Origin: JAJZXY01 sp046706185
GTDB lineage: Archaea; Thermoplasmatota; Thermoplasmata; Sysuiplasmatales; Sysuiplasmataceae
NCBI GenBank assembly: GCA_046706185.1
Contig: JBJKPR010000034.1
Location: 1-64,000, forward strand
Direction: 5' to 3'
Length of the DNA stretch: 64,000 nucleotides
Made by a program: the position numbers and the translations under genes. Below the pieces are notes generated by a model. That model saw nothing but the letters and a program-made list of their open reading frames with translations. It had not been told where the DNA came from and did no database searches. How positions within the stretch are numbered: position 1 is the stretch's first letter; every line of letters begins with the position of its first letter. Below, piece after piece: positions 18,244-27,696 of this stretch.

Positions 18244-19884
18244 GTGGGGGGGTTCACTTCTGCATTTACCCTCCTCATCTCAGTGTTTATTGGAGATGCT
18301 GTCAACAAGGTCCTCAGGTTCGGCCTGGGCGGGGTGGAATATTATGTCTACCTGATAATACTGGTTTCGGCACTTGCCTCTGTTTCGCACTTTGTCGTGA
18401 GCTATGGCTCACAGTACCTTTCACAGCGTTATTCATTCGAGCTCCGCGAGGATGTCTTCCACCATCTTGTAAGCAAGAAGTTCAAGTTCTTTGAGAGAGA
18501 GACATCGGGCAACCTGTTGTCGAGGTGCACGATGGACATAGAGGCGACCAGGAATTTCGTCCTGAACCTCCTTTCTCAGATGATACCCACCTTTCTGCTG
18601 ATAGTCATCGCATTCTATTTTCTTCTTGAACTGAACGTCTTCTACTCCCTCTTTTTCCTCGTTGCAGTTCCTGTTCTGATTTACCTGGGCATGGCATTCC
18701 AGAGGAAACAGAGGGTGCACTGGAGGAGTATACGCAATGAATACGGAGTGATGAACGAGAGGCTCCAGGAGAACATAACCGGTCAGAGGGTAGTACGCAG
18801 TTTCCTCGGGGAAGACAGGGAGATCAGCAGGTTCAGGGACACCACAAACAGATACTTTACTGAATATCTCCAGGTGGCGAAGCTGAGGGGCGTTTACAAC
18901 AATCTGATGCCGCTGTCGATAAGCGTTGCCGCCACAGCCGTAATTCTCTACGCCGGTTACAGCAATATGGTCTCCATAACCTCAGTGGGCTCGCTCGTTG
19001 CGGCAGTGAACATATTCAACACCATGATCTCCCCGGTCAGCATACTGGGAAGGCTCATAGTCTGGTCGGAGAACGCCAGAGCCGCTATAGACAGGATCGA
19101 CGACGTCATATCCGGAAGGGATGAGGAGGCTTATGATGCAGCTGTTGAAAGGGACGCCAGACCGCCGGTTGAAGCACGCGCGATAAACTTCTCACGCGGC
19201 ACAAGGGTCATTCTGGATAATCTCAGTTTTGACATCGGGAGAGGGGAGTTCGTGGCGATCACAGGAAGCACGGGGAGCGGCAAGAGCACTCTGATAAGCA
19301 TGCTCCCCAGGTTCTACGACCTCGATTCAGGGGGCATCGCGTTCGACGGCATCGGGTATGACAGCTTCTCCCTGCCGGAGATACGGGAGAGGATTGGCGT
19401 CGTGCCCCAGGAGGTCAGCATAATATCCGGCACGCTGAGGGAGAACATAGCGTTCGGAAACGGGGAATACACAGATGAGGAAATCGCGGAGGCGGCAGGG
19501 ATAGCGCATATCAGCGACTTCATAGACTCGCTGCCTGACCGCTACGAGACATTGGTGGGGGAAAGGGGCATTACACTGTCTGGCGGGCAGAAGCAGAGGA
19601 TGGCAATTGCGAGAGCGGTGCTGCCAAGGCCGGACCTCCTCATATTTGATGATGCAACCTCTAGCGTGGATGCAGAAACCGAACTCGGGATATTCAGGTC
19701 CATAAGGGAAAAGCTCAGGGGAACTTCTGTCATAATAATATCTCTACGCGAGACAGGCCTCCTGTTTGCAGACAGGGTGCTGAAAGTGGAAGACGGGAAA
19801 CTGAAGGCGGTCTCGGACGTCAGGAACGAACTCCTTGCACTCATCGCCGATCCTGAAGCGAAGGAGGGAGAAGGAAATGCCTAG
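18244..19884 (+). CDS. ABC exporter half-transporter with degenerate ATP site (subunit 1)
   Basis: Membrane domain followed by an ATPase domain. The ATPase has Walker A GSTGSGKST, signature LSGGQKQR and Walker B LLIFDDATSS. The catalytic Glu after Walker B is Asp, and the switch His region reads IISLRE, as in the non-hydrolytic half of heterodimeric exporters such as TM287/288. Coding clearly begins upstream of the GTG given here: in-frame codons from about 18196 encode LRYLKKEKKVVALVFAVGG, the usual start of the first membrane helix, but no ATG, GTG or TTG occurs between the stop at 18124 and 18244. The real start is therefore non-standard, or the assembly has an indel. Overlaps the next gene by eight bases. 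Confidence 0.85.
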   Translation: MGGFTSAFTLLISVFIGDAVNKVLRFGLGGVEYYVYLIILVSALASVSHFVVSYGSQYLSQRYSFELREDVFHHLVSKKFKFFERETSGNLLSRCTMDIEATRNFVLNLLSQMIPTFLLIVIAFYFLLELNVFYSLFFLVAVPVLIYLGMAFQRKQRVHWRSIRNEYGVMNERLQENITGQRVVRSFLGEDREISRFRDTTNRYFTEYLQVAKLRGVYNNLMPLSISVAATAVILYAGYSNMVSITSVGSLVAAVNIFNTMISPVSILGRLIVWSENARAAIDRIDDVISGRDEEAYDAAVERDARPPVEARAINFSRGTRVILDNLSFDIGRGEFVAITGSTGSGKSTLISMLPRFYDLDSGGIAFDGIGYDSFSLPEIRERIGVVPQEVSIISGTLRENIAFGNGEYTDEEIAEAAGIAHISDFIDSLPDRYETLVGERGITLSGGQKQRMAIARAVLPRPDLLIFDDATSSVDAETELGIFRSIREKLRGTSVIIISLRETGLLFADRVLKVEDGKLKAVSDVRNELLALIADPEAKEGEGNA

Positions 19885-21655
19885 GACATACGAGGAGGTG
19901 GAGGATGAGATCATCAAGGGTGGAAAGGGGTTCTCATCCTTCAGGAGAATGGTCGGTGACATGCTGACGCAGGCACGGGTTGTGCGGCTTCTTGTATTGT
20001 CCATCATAGTCACAGCCATAACTTCCACGGCGGCGTATTACGCGATCGGCCTGGTTGCGGATCAGATAACTGCCAGGAACTTCTACATGCTGGCGATTTA
20101 CGCCCTTGTCTTCCTTGCCATGTATGTTCTCCAGTTCTTCTCCAACAGGCTCAGAACAATCACCTCGACATTCCTTTCACAGAACACAATAAAGAACCTG
20201 CGGGACGGTGCATTTGCTTCACTTCAGAGAGTACCTGTTTCCTTTTTCAGCAAGGTGAAGACAGGATACCTGATCAGCAGAATCAGCAATGACGGGGAAT
20301 CCCTAAGTGAGTTCCTAACCTTCCAGCTCCCTGCCGTACTCTCGGGCGTGGCGACGCTGATAATATCCGCCGCCTTCATGCTTTATCTTGCCCCGACTCT
20401 GGCCCTCTACTCCTTCATAGTAATACCAATCCTTGTCGCATTCACATTCTCCATCCAGCCACGGGTGAGGAAAAACTACCTGAGGACAAGGAGGGCTATT
20501 GCCCGCATCACTGGAAACCTGGCAGAAGACATCGGTGCGATAAGGGCGATAAAGAGCTTCAACACGGAGGAGAAGGCCGCCAGGAGGTTCAGGGAACTCA
20601 ACACCGAAAACTATGAGGCAAACATCAGGGCAAGCAGGCTTTCCTCATCCTACAGCGCCATCATACGGATTATCGAGGCACTCGGAATAGGGATAGTCCT
20701 GTTTGAGGGAGGCCTCGAAACGCTGCAGGGAACGGTGTCACTGGGCATACTTGTATCGTTCGTCTTCTACGTCCAGGGGTTCTTCAATCCTGTTGTTCAA
20801 CTGTCCCAGACATACAATGCTTATCAGTCAGCCATGGTTGGCCTTACCAGGATTTACGGCATCATTGATGCGGAAAAGGAACCACAGCCCCAGAGTGCTT
20901 TGCAGGTGGATTCATTCGAAGACAGCATCACGCTCAAGGACCTCACGTTCTCCTACGGCGAGGGATACGCGCTCAGAAAGGTGAACCTGAATATAAGGAA
21001 GGGACAGAAGGTAGGTGTTGTGGGGCATACGGGTGCAGGCAAGACGACCATTTCAAACCTGATACTGAAATTCTACCATCCGACTGAGGGCATAATACAG
21101 ATAGACGGCATTGACCTCGAGAGGATTCAGACAAAATCCTACCGCAGCCTCATAGCTTCGGTGCTGCAGGACCCGTTCATGTTCAGGGGTACTGTGCTCG
21201 ACAACATACGCTTCTCATACCCTGAAGCCACAAGGGAGCAGGTACTGGAATGCGTGGAAAGGTTTGGCCTCAGCGCCATTTTCAAGAGGATGCCTGATGG
21301 CATCGATACGGATATCGGAGAAATGGGGAGGAACCTCTCAGAGGGGCAGAGACAGGCCATCTCCATTCTGCGTGCATTCATACGCGACCCGGAGATCCTG
21401 GTGCTTGACGAACCGACTTCACAGATTGACCCCATATCCGAAAGGGCGATAATCAGTGCACTGGAGAGGTTCCTGAAGGACAAAACGCTCATACTCATCA
21501 CACACAGGTTCTCCCTCATTCGGCTCGTGGACAGTGTCATCGTCCTGGATCACGGTAGCATTGTGGAAGAGGGCGACGTTCCAACACTGCTGGAAGGCAG
21601 CGGGAAATTCTCCCAGCTCTATGAGTACCAGAGGCAGGACTACGAACTGATGTGA
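19877..21655 (+). CDS. ABC exporter half-transporter with canonical ATP site (subunit 2)
   Basis: A 592-residue partner of the preceding gene. A cytoplasmic N-terminal segment (MPRTYEEVEDEII) leads into the six-helix membrane domain (about residues 35-320) and the ATPase domain with Walker A GHTGAGKTT, Walker B ILVLDEPTS with Glu, and switch His in LILITHRFS. Its signature motif is altered to LSEGQRQ. Together, the hydrolytic site would use this Walker A/B with the LSGGQ of subunit 1, and the other site is degenerate. The ATG at 19877 follows GGAGGGAGAAGG inside the end of the upstream gene. Cargo is unknown: drugs, lipids and peptides are all known for this class. A decayed homologue of its 3' end lies at 2996-3179. 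Confidence 0.9.
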   Translation: MPRTYEEVEDEIIKGGKGFSSFRRMVGDMLTQARVVRLLVLSIIVTAITSTAAYYAIGLVADQITARNFYMLAIYALVFLAMYVLQFFSNRLRTITSTFLSQNTIKNLRDGAFASLQRVPVSFFSKVKTGYLISRISNDGESLSEFLTFQLPAVLSGVATLIISAAFMLYLAPTLALYSFIVIPILVAFTFSIQPRVRKNYLRTRRAIARITGNLAEDIGAIRAIKSFNTEEKAARRFRELNTENYEANIRASRLSSSYSAIIRIIEALGIGIVLFEGGLETLQGTVSLGILVSFVFYVQGFFNPVVQLSQTYNAYQSAMVGLTRIYGIIDAEKEPQPQSALQVDSFEDSITLKDLTFSYGEGYALRKVNLNIRKGQKVGVVGHTGAGKTTISNLILKFYHPTEGIIQIDGIDLERIQTKSYRSLIASVLQDPFMFRGTVLDNIRFSYPEATREQVLECVERFGLSAIFKRMPDGIDTDIGEMGRNLSEGQRQAISILRAFIRDPEILVLDEPTSQIDPISERAIISALERFLKDKTLILITHRFSLIRLVDSVIVLDHGSIVEEGDVPTLLEGSGKFSQLYEYQRQDYELM

Positions 21656-21730
21656 ACAGCTGCACGCACTGCAGTTCGATTTTCTCCGGATCACATAGTC
21701 TGAAGCATCTGGTGCTCGCGCTGACCGAAG

Positions 21731-22900
21731 TCAAAATGTGAACGAGGAGATACCCTGGACTCTGCCTGCACCTTCAAGAATCTTCGACCACTTTCCACCC
21801 ATGTCGCCTGAGTGGTACACTTCACCTGTCGTAGTCCCGAAATAGATTCCCGGACTCTCCATGGCATCCAGGGCCATCGCATCCCGCAAAACTGCCGTGT
21901 GAACCTTCCTCGGCAGGCCCCTGGTCAGTCTCTCCCAGGACTCTCCTCCATCAGGGCTGCGGTAGACAGCGATCTCGCCCTTAATGCACGAGTTGTGCTC
22001 CCTGCAGGGCTCTCCCTGAACTGACGGGATGATAAACAGCTTCCCACTGTCGCCATAAGCCTCGCCTTCGGCCAGGACCATCGGGAAGCCATGCCTCAGC
22101 GTGTTTCCAGGACTTATGTCGCTCCAGCTCTGCCCAAAGTCGGACGACTTGAATACTCCGCAGTGGTTTTGCTGATAAACGGTGGCGGGGTTTCGGGAGG
22201 AGGTTATCAGTTTGTGGGTGCACTTATGCACATCTGCAAGATGCCTTTGCATGAGCTTGTCCTTATCCTTCTCCCCCGACCCGGTGAAATCCATGGTGGC
22301 CCACTCCGAGGGGCATGGGTCCTTCACTCCTTTGTCAAGCAGGCTCCAGCTCTCCCCGGCATCGTCTGTTCTGTACGGTCCTGCCCCTGAGCTGACTATG
22401 TAGAAACGATCCTTCTGGCTCGGATCCATTTTTATCGTGTGTATGCACAGCCCCACCGTTCCGAACCCCCAGTCTACCCCCCACTCGTTTCTCTTCGGGG
22501 CCGTGAATAACCCTGAAACCTCCTCCCAGTTCCTGCCCAGGTCCCTTGACTTGAATAGGTGACCGTAGTGTGTGCCAACGTAGACTGTGTTCCTGTCATT
22601 CGGGTCAAACTCTATCGTCCATGTCTTCTTGACGTGCAATCCGTCATTCCTTTGCACCCAGCTCTTGCCAAAATCCCTTGACGCGAAGACGCCGTTTGTG
22701 TGTGTGGCCGCGAACACGGTTCTCGATTTTGGTTCATACCTTATGCAATTGACACTCTCCTTTCGCAGAAAGGGGCCAGCCTTTTTCCATTTGGCTCGCT
22801 CAGGGCCGGAGACAAGCAGGTAGCCGCCCTGTCTTGTTCCAACACCGACCACTACGTTCGTCTTCTTGCCTGAGACTTTCCTAGAGCTTTTCTTTGCCAT
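21731..22900 (-). CDS. BNR/sortilin-type beta-propeller protein
   Basis: A 389-residue protein made of repeated Asp-box (BNR) blades: GVFASRDFGKSWVQRNDGL, LFKSRDLGRNWEEVSGLF, PYRTDDAGESWSLL, VFKSSDFGQSWSDISPG, VYRSPDGGESWERLTRG and YHSGDMGGKWSKI. Such SxDxGxxW turns are structural and occur in sialidases, sortilins and photosynthesis assembly factors. No signal peptide is seen: the N-terminus is Lys-rich (MAKKSSRKVSGKK), so it is probably cytoplasmic. The ATG at 22900 is preceded by GAGGGTC; an upstream ATG at 22960 is less likely. Function unknown. It converges with the ABC exporter genes. Confidence 0.78.
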   Translation of the reverse strand: MAKKSSRKVSGKKTNVVVGVGTRQGGYLLVSGPERAKWKKAGPFLRKESVNCIRYEPKSRTVFAATHTNGVFASRDFGKSWVQRNDGLHVKKTWTIEFDPNDRNTVYVGTHYGHLFKSRDLGRNWEEVSGLFTAPKRNEWGVDWGFGTVGLCIHTIKMDPSQKDRFYIVSSGAGPYRTDDAGESWSLLDKGVKDPCPSEWATMDFTGSGEKDKDKLMQRHLADVHKCTHKLITSSRNPATVYQQNHCGVFKSSDFGQSWSDISPGNTLRHGFPMVLAEGEAYGDSGKLFIIPSVQGEPCREHNSCIKGEIAVYRSPDGGESWERLTRGLPRKVHTAVLRDAMALDAMESPGIYFGTTTGEVYHSGDMGGKWSKILEGAGRVQGISSFTF

Positions 22901-23170
22901 TTGTGACCCTCTTGTGCTGGTTTCAATGCAAAAACCGACGCTGACGCCAGAACACTCCACGAGCCCTTACCCACTACTTATAGCGTAGGTTACTGCACGC
23001 GGCTACAAAACGGTCGATGTTCTCCGCTGTCCACGCATTGAGTTACGCTGAAAATCGGGCCGGGGAGCAGCACGCAGAGTCACTTCAGCCCGGTCCCGGG
23101 CACCGGCCGGCCGTTGCTTCCCGCGACGTCGCATTCAGCCCGCGAATACTCAGTCAAAAAGTCAGCTGTT

Positions 23171-23177
23171 TTTATAT
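23171..23177 (+). promoter_or_regulatory. TATA box for a leaderless ABC-2 exporter operon
   Basis: TTTATAT is centred 27 bases before the GTG at 23201, exactly where the archaeal TATA box lies relative to a transcript start. The message would thus begin at or next to the start codon. Confidence 0.6.
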
Positions 23178-23200
23178 TCAGGCTATACTTCCGACAGTCC

Positions 23201-24133
23201 GTGAGCACTGAAGCACTTCGGGCCGTGGACGTGACGAAGACATACCATTCGCACGGCGCAGCCCCTGTACATGCACTGAGGGGGGTATCGATGTCGCTGA
23301 GCAAGGGAGAGCGGATAGCCCTCCTTGGCCGTAACGGCGCTGGCAAGACAACATTCCTGCGAATAAGTTCCACTCTGCTCCTGCCCACTTCCGGAACCAT
23401 GGAGGTCTTCGGCAGCGATGTCGTTGAACATCCCGAGCAGGTTCGGCCTCTTGTTGCCGTCGTGCCCCAGGAGGGGAAGCCCTTCTTCCACCTCACTCCG
23501 CGTGAGCAGATATACGCTTATCTGAGGGCGAGAGGCGTCGACAGGGAACAGGCGAAGTCAAACGTTGGCGAAGCACTTGAACAGATGGGGCTCGACACCG
23601 TGGCAGACCGATTGTCCATTACGCTGTCTGGAGGGCAGAAGCAGAGGGTGATGGTGGCTACAGTCATAGCGACAAAGGCGCCACTCCTGTTCCTTGACGA
23701 ACCGACCATAGGCATGGATCCATTCGCAAGGAGGGAGGTCTGGCGATCGCTGCGGCGCCTGACTGAGCACGGGTCGACGATTCTACTGACAACCCATTAT
23801 CTTGACGAGGCAGATGAACTATCGCAGCGCCTCTATGTCATAGAGGGCGGCCGGGTTCTCGTGGAGGGTACAGCAGCCTCAATCAAGCAGCAGGTCGGAG
23901 GCACGATCAAGGTTTCAGTGGCCAACGGTGAGTCGCTGAAGCAGCAGCTCTCGACATTCGGTGAAATAGTCTCAGACGGCGGAACCGTCCACCTGATCAC
24001 CACTCCCGAGCAGATAAACGAGGTCATGGCCCTGGCCATGCGAAAGGGCCTTTCCGCCACAGTGGGGCCAGTGACGCTGGAGGAGGCTTTCCTCAGGATA
24101 GTCGGAAGGTCAATCGATGAGGAAGAGGGGTGA
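23201..24133 (+). CDS. ABC-2 type exporter ATP-binding subunit
   Basis: A 310-residue stand-alone ATPase: Walker A GRNGAGKTT, Q-loop VVPQEGKP, signature LSGGQKQR, Walker B LLFLDEPT and switch His TTHYLDEAD. The DrrA-like C-terminal extension after residue 220 is also present. It powers export with the two following membrane proteins. The GTG at 23201 is chosen because the TATA box lies inside the longer open frame, which begins at 23114. The next gene starts four bases after its stop, so the three form an operon. Cargo unknown; this class moves drugs, polysaccharides or lipids. Confidence 0.9.
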   Translation: MSTEALRAVDVTKTYHSHGAAPVHALRGVSMSLSKGERIALLGRNGAGKTTFLRISSTLLLPTSGTMEVFGSDVVEHPEQVRPLVAVVPQEGKPFFHLTPREQIYAYLRARGVDREQAKSNVGEALEQMGLDTVADRLSITLSGGQKQRVMVATVIATKAPLLFLDEPTIGMDPFARREVWRSLRRLTEHGSTILLTTHYLDEADELSQRLYVIEGGRVLVEGTAASIKQQVGGTIKVSVANGESLKQQLSTFGEIVSDGGTVHLITTPEQINEVMALAMRKGLSATVGPVTLEEAFLRIVGRSIDEEEG

Positions 24134-24137
24134 TGAT

Positions 24138-24884
24138 GTGGTCATTGGTTTCAGATGGGGCGGACTCAGCAGCTTCATGGCGACAGAGACCCGCGTGCAG
24201 CTCCACGAGTGGCTCGCTGTCGTCACCGGTTCCCTAGTCCAGGCAGCGCTCCTTGTGTTTGTCTGGGTATGGGCCCCAGCTCTCCTTTCATACGCTCTCA
24301 TTGGCGCGCTGTCCTACTCCGCATTCCTGGTGGGACAGCGTGTTCTGAACGAAGCAGCCTACATCCGGGTGGACCACAAGCTCAATGAACTTTTCCACGC
24401 CAGCCCGTTGTCTCCCGAGGCATACTTCCTTGGCATGTCGCTCGGCATCCTGCTTGCTTACCTCCCCCCTATGCTGTTCCTCCTTGCAATACTGGAGATG
24501 CTGCATCCGCTGAATGCTCTTGCGATGCTCACGCTGGCTGCATCACTCCTTTCCGTCTGGGCCTTCTCTTCCGCATTGGGTTACGGTGTGTCGACAAGGT
24601 TCAGGGACATGAAGACCATCTGGCCATACTCGAGCCTGCTTACCAACCTCTTCGGTATCGTTCCGCCAGTCTTCTATCCTCTGCAGTACTTCCAGGCTTC
24701 CTTGCGGCCGATCGCGCTCCTCATTCCGACGAGTTCCTCTGTTGCGCTGGTTGAGAATGCGGCCGGAATGGTTTCCCTGACAACGACGGAAGTCTACCTG
24801 GGCTCAGTTTCGCTTGCGCTGGAGGCCGTCGTGCTCCTCGCATTCGGCATTCATATGGCACGCCGCTCGGCAAGGGAGGGATGA
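24138..24884 (+). CDS. ABC-2 type permease (first)
   Basis: A membrane protein of about 248 residues with six hydrophobic stretches in the ABC-2 arrangement, including LSPEAYFLGMSLGILLAYLP and the late VSTRFRDMKTIWPYSSLL then FYPLQYF segment typical of this family. The GTG at 24138 follows GAGGGGTGA; an ATG at 24117 would overlap the ATPase gene by 17 bases. It shares the domain pattern of the next gene, so the pair is probably a heterodimeric channel. Confidence 0.85.
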   Translation: MVIGFRWGGLSSFMATETRVQLHEWLAVVTGSLVQAALLVFVWVWAPALLSYALIGALSYSAFLVGQRVLNEAAYIRVDHKLNELFHASPLSPEAYFLGMSLGILLAYLPPMLFLLAILEMLHPLNALAMLTLAASLLSVWAFSSALGYGVSTRFRDMKTIWPYSSLLTNLFGIVPPVFYPLQYFQASLRPIALLIPTSSSVALVENAAGMVSLTTTEVYLGSVSLALEAVVLLAFGIHMARRSAREG

Positions 24885-24885
24885 G

Positions 24886-25653
24886 ATGAAAGAACTGGAC
24901 GGGAGGATGGCGGATGAGATCCGCGAAGGAAGAGTATTTCCAGCCTTCGCTCTGATCGGCTGGCGCTGGATCGCACGCAACCCGATCGCTGTGGCAGTGC
25001 CCATATTGCTGCCATTCTTCTTCCTCTACTTCCTGCACCTGATATCACAGTCGAAGTATTTTCCTCTCGAAGTCGCCGGCGCTATGCTCTTCACCACGCA
25101 GAACATAGGAAGCTGGTGCCTTGGGGATGCCTCCGAATTGCGCCTTGAGATGAGGCTGCAGGATCTGTTTACCGCATCCCCTCTCGGCCGCATCCGCTAC
25201 CTCTTTGGCATTGCATTCTCCAACCTGGTTCCTGCAGTGCCTGCCCTAGTTATCCTAGCGATACTGCTCTCGTTTGTGACGCACGTCTCTCCCGCAGCTT
25301 GGCTCATCCTTGTGGCCTCCATCTTCGCTGTGTGGATACTCTACTCTGCTATCGGACTTGCCATTTCAAGCCGCGTCAGGAGCCAGATGGAAGTCTGGCC
25401 CGTTGGAAACCTCGTCTTCACTGCACTCGGCATATTCTCTCCGCTGTATTACCCGCTCGCCATTCTACCTCCGGCATGGCAGTTCGCAGCACATTTCCTT
25501 CCGGCCACTTATGCGGCCCTGTTGGTCCAGGGTGCCCTTGGGTTCACCAGCACCACCGCCGCAGAGATGCTTGTCAACGCAGCCCTGCTAGCACTTTCGA
25601 CCGTTGTTGTCTTCGCCATTGTACTGCGCCTGTATACATGGCGGGAGCGCTGA
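24886..25653 (+). CDS. ABC-2 type permease (second)
   Basis: A 255-residue membrane protein similar in layout to the preceding permease: short cytoplasmic N-terminus (MKELDGRMADEI), then repeated hydrophobic helices with the family segment SSRVRSQMEVWPVGNLV and PLYYPLAILPP. The ATG at 24886 is two bases after the upstream stop and follows GGGAGGG. It completes the three-gene exporter. Confidence 0.85.
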   Translation: MKELDGRMADEIREGRVFPAFALIGWRWIARNPIAVAVPILLPFFFLYFLHLISQSKYFPLEVAGAMLFTTQNIGSWCLGDASELRLEMRLQDLFTASPLGRIRYLFGIAFSNLVPAVPALVILAILLSFVTHVSPAAWLILVASIFAVWILYSAIGLAISSRVRSQMEVWPVGNLVFTALGIFSPLYYPLAILPPAWQFAAHFLPATYAALLVQGALGFTSTTAAEMLVNAALLALSTVVVFAIVLRLYTWRER

Positions 25654-25769
25654 ATTTCGTCGCTGCGACTGGCCGATTGATTCAGAGACATTTCAGGCTG
25701 TTTGCGCATATGCTAAGTGCTGCCAGGACAAACATAGGTCACAGCAGTGTGCTCAGCTGTTAGCGAATC

Positions 25770-25934
25770 AACGATGACAGTGAGGACGTATTTCAGGAAG
25801 GTTCTCCGGTTACATATGCACCAGTGAATTCGCCTTGTGACACCATGGCGCTTTCGGGGAAGGTCGCCCTGTACGCGGCTGCAGAGGTTTCCATCAGCGT
25901 TACAAGCAATGGCACCGGGCGAGTAATGACGATG
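25770..25934 (+). pseudogene. Relic of the 3' end of an M24 metallohydrolase gene
   Basis: The plus strand reads NDDSEDVFQEGSPVTYAP, then DTMALSGKVALYAAAE, then VTSNGTGRVM. The intact gene at 8575-9834 has NPDSEDVIQEDSLVTYEP, DTMALSGKVPLHAVAE and VTSNGTERMM at its end. The metal-binding Glu of TYEP has become Ala, and an in-frame stop at 25761 precedes the match. Weak similarity seems to continue upstream to about 25728 with indels. The rest of this 430-base gap contains no gene except promoter sequence for the MFS gene that follows. Confidence 0.82.
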
Positions 25935-26083
25935 CACCAGTCTATACTACAGGGTCCCTGATGAGAAACGGATTGTGGTAATTGATGAAAGCCTACATTC
26001 TCTTTCAACATGTTTACTGCCTGCCGTGCATTTTTTATATCATGTCATACATTAACCATGCTAATACTTGTCGGGGGACTTAA

Positions 26084-27487
26084 TTGGCTGAAGCAGTATC
26101 AGGGCAGCCAGAGCTGTCTGGCGAACAGTTGACAAGAGTGCTTGATGGCGCCAGACTGAGCAGGCGCATGCTCCTTCTTTTTGTTCTTGTGGGAGTCAGT
26201 TATTTCATAGACTTCGGATCTACCGGTGCGGTCCGCCCGGTGTTGCCGCTCCTGGTCAAGGCTTTCCATCTTACAGGCATTCTCTCAGGGCTGTTACTTA
26301 CGAGCGCTGGAGTGGGCGGTGTTATTGGGGCTATATTCAGCGGAACAATATCAGATCGCATAGGTAGAAAGTACCTGTTTGTCGTTTCGCTTGTAATATC
26401 ATCAATAGGTGGAGTCCTTTCAGCATACGCATGGAATTTCAACGCACTTCTCCTGGGCCGCTTTCTTGATGGACTTGGTGCAGGTGCGGTGACACCGCTC
26501 ATACTGACATATGCAACTGAGTTCATTCCAGCGAAGAGGCGCGGCATTTTCACTCCTGCCGTAGTTGTGTTTTCGCTCATTAGCCTGCCTGCCGCACCTT
26601 TCATCGCCCTGTTGACAATTCCGACAACGTCCTACGAAGGTATTTTCCTTTTCGGCGCGATTGCTGGGTTCATTCTGGCCGCAATGACGGCGATGTTCCT
26701 TCCTGAGTCCGTCCGATTCCTGATCAAGCACAGCAGAAATGACGAGGCGGAGAAGATAGTGAGGGACCTTGTGGGTGATGCTGCAGTAGATGCTGCGAGA
26801 AGTTCAGCCCCGCCCCAAACTCACCCTGCAGGTTCAGGAAAGTCCACAAAGGCAATCAGCTGGTCCCAAATGTTCCGTGGAAAATACCTGAAACGGACTA
26901 TCGGCGCTTACGTGCTTGCCTCGTGTCACGGGGCTGCCTCATTCGGGATTTCGGGGTTCATCATTGCTGTCTGGGTCACCTACTCACACATGTTCACCCT
27001 GCCGGTTGCTCTAGGCATATCTGCCACAATTGGTCTGCTGAACCCTGTCGGTCCCTTCCTCACAATGGGCGGGATACAGAGGTTTGGACGCAGAAGGTGG
27101 CTCGCGACGGTGTACGCAGTGACACTTGTCGCGTATGCTGGTGGAGCATATTCACTTTCCGTGCGCAGTCCGACCGACCTTATTGCTTTCGCCGCTTTGG
27201 GTAACCTCTTCGGCACTGCTTCCTTCTCTTCCCTCGCTACCTACACCACAGAACTCTTCCCTCAAAGTACACGTGGCATGGGAACTGGAAACGTCCAGGG
27301 GCTTGTGCGCTTCGGCGGCGTGTACGGCCCGCTGTTCTTCGGTCTTTTCATTGTGACGGGCTATGTGTATGCATATGTCACCGTCGCAGTACTGTATGCA
27401 GTGGCTGTGGTTTCAATAATCGCAACGGCATACGAGACAAGAAACAAGACGCTTGACCAGATTGAACAGGAACTGACCACTGTGTAG
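26084..27487 (+). CDS. MFS transporter (sugar/aromatic-acid porter type)
   Basis: A 467-residue major facilitator. The loop 2-3 signature reads SGTISDRIGRKYLF and the helix-6 end gives PESVRFLIKHSRNDEAEKIV, the pattern of sugar-porter and aromatic-acid:H+ symporter branches; a second-half signature region QRFGRRRW is present. It would import a small organic solute with protons, or export one. The TTG at 26084 follows GGGGGACTT; TTTTTTATAT at 26031-26040 is the probable TATA box, leaving a short leader. No enzyme gene is tied to it. Confidence 0.82.
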   Translation: MAEAVSGQPELSGEQLTRVLDGARLSRRMLLLFVLVGVSYFIDFGSTGAVRPVLPLLVKAFHLTGILSGLLLTSAGVGGVIGAIFSGTISDRIGRKYLFVVSLVISSIGGVLSAYAWNFNALLLGRFLDGLGAGAVTPLILTYATEFIPAKRRGIFTPAVVVFSLISLPAAPFIALLTIPTTSYEGIFLFGAIAGFILAAMTAMFLPESVRFLIKHSRNDEAEKIVRDLVGDAAVDAARSSAPPQTHPAGSGKSTKAISWSQMFRGKYLKRTIGAYVLASCHGAASFGISGFIIAVWVTYSHMFTLPVALGISATIGLLNPVGPFLTMGGIQRFGRRRWLATVYAVTLVAYAGGAYSLSVRSPTDLIAFAALGNLFGTASFSSLATYTTELFPQSTRGMGTGNVQGLVRFGGVYGPLFFGLFIVTGYVYAYVTVAVLYAVAVVSIIATAYETRNKTLDQIEQELTTV

Positions 27488-27696
27488 TCCCAAGCACAGG
27501 AATTGCTTGCCCATCCTGCGAAATGCATCATGCCGGTTGCCGCATGACATCATGCACCAGTTTTCTACACCCACCGGCCGATGCAGCCAATCAAAGGTAT
27601 GTATACTTGGGAGGAATACGCCAAGCACTGACTGCCTGTCCGAGCCTCGAGTTCGAACATGCCCGCGGCTGATATCAAGCAACTGGAAGTACGACG

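Noticed and set aside
27640..27670. GTTCGAA resembling a tRNA T-loop
   Set aside because: Flanking bases do not form a T-stem and no other tRNA arms are present.
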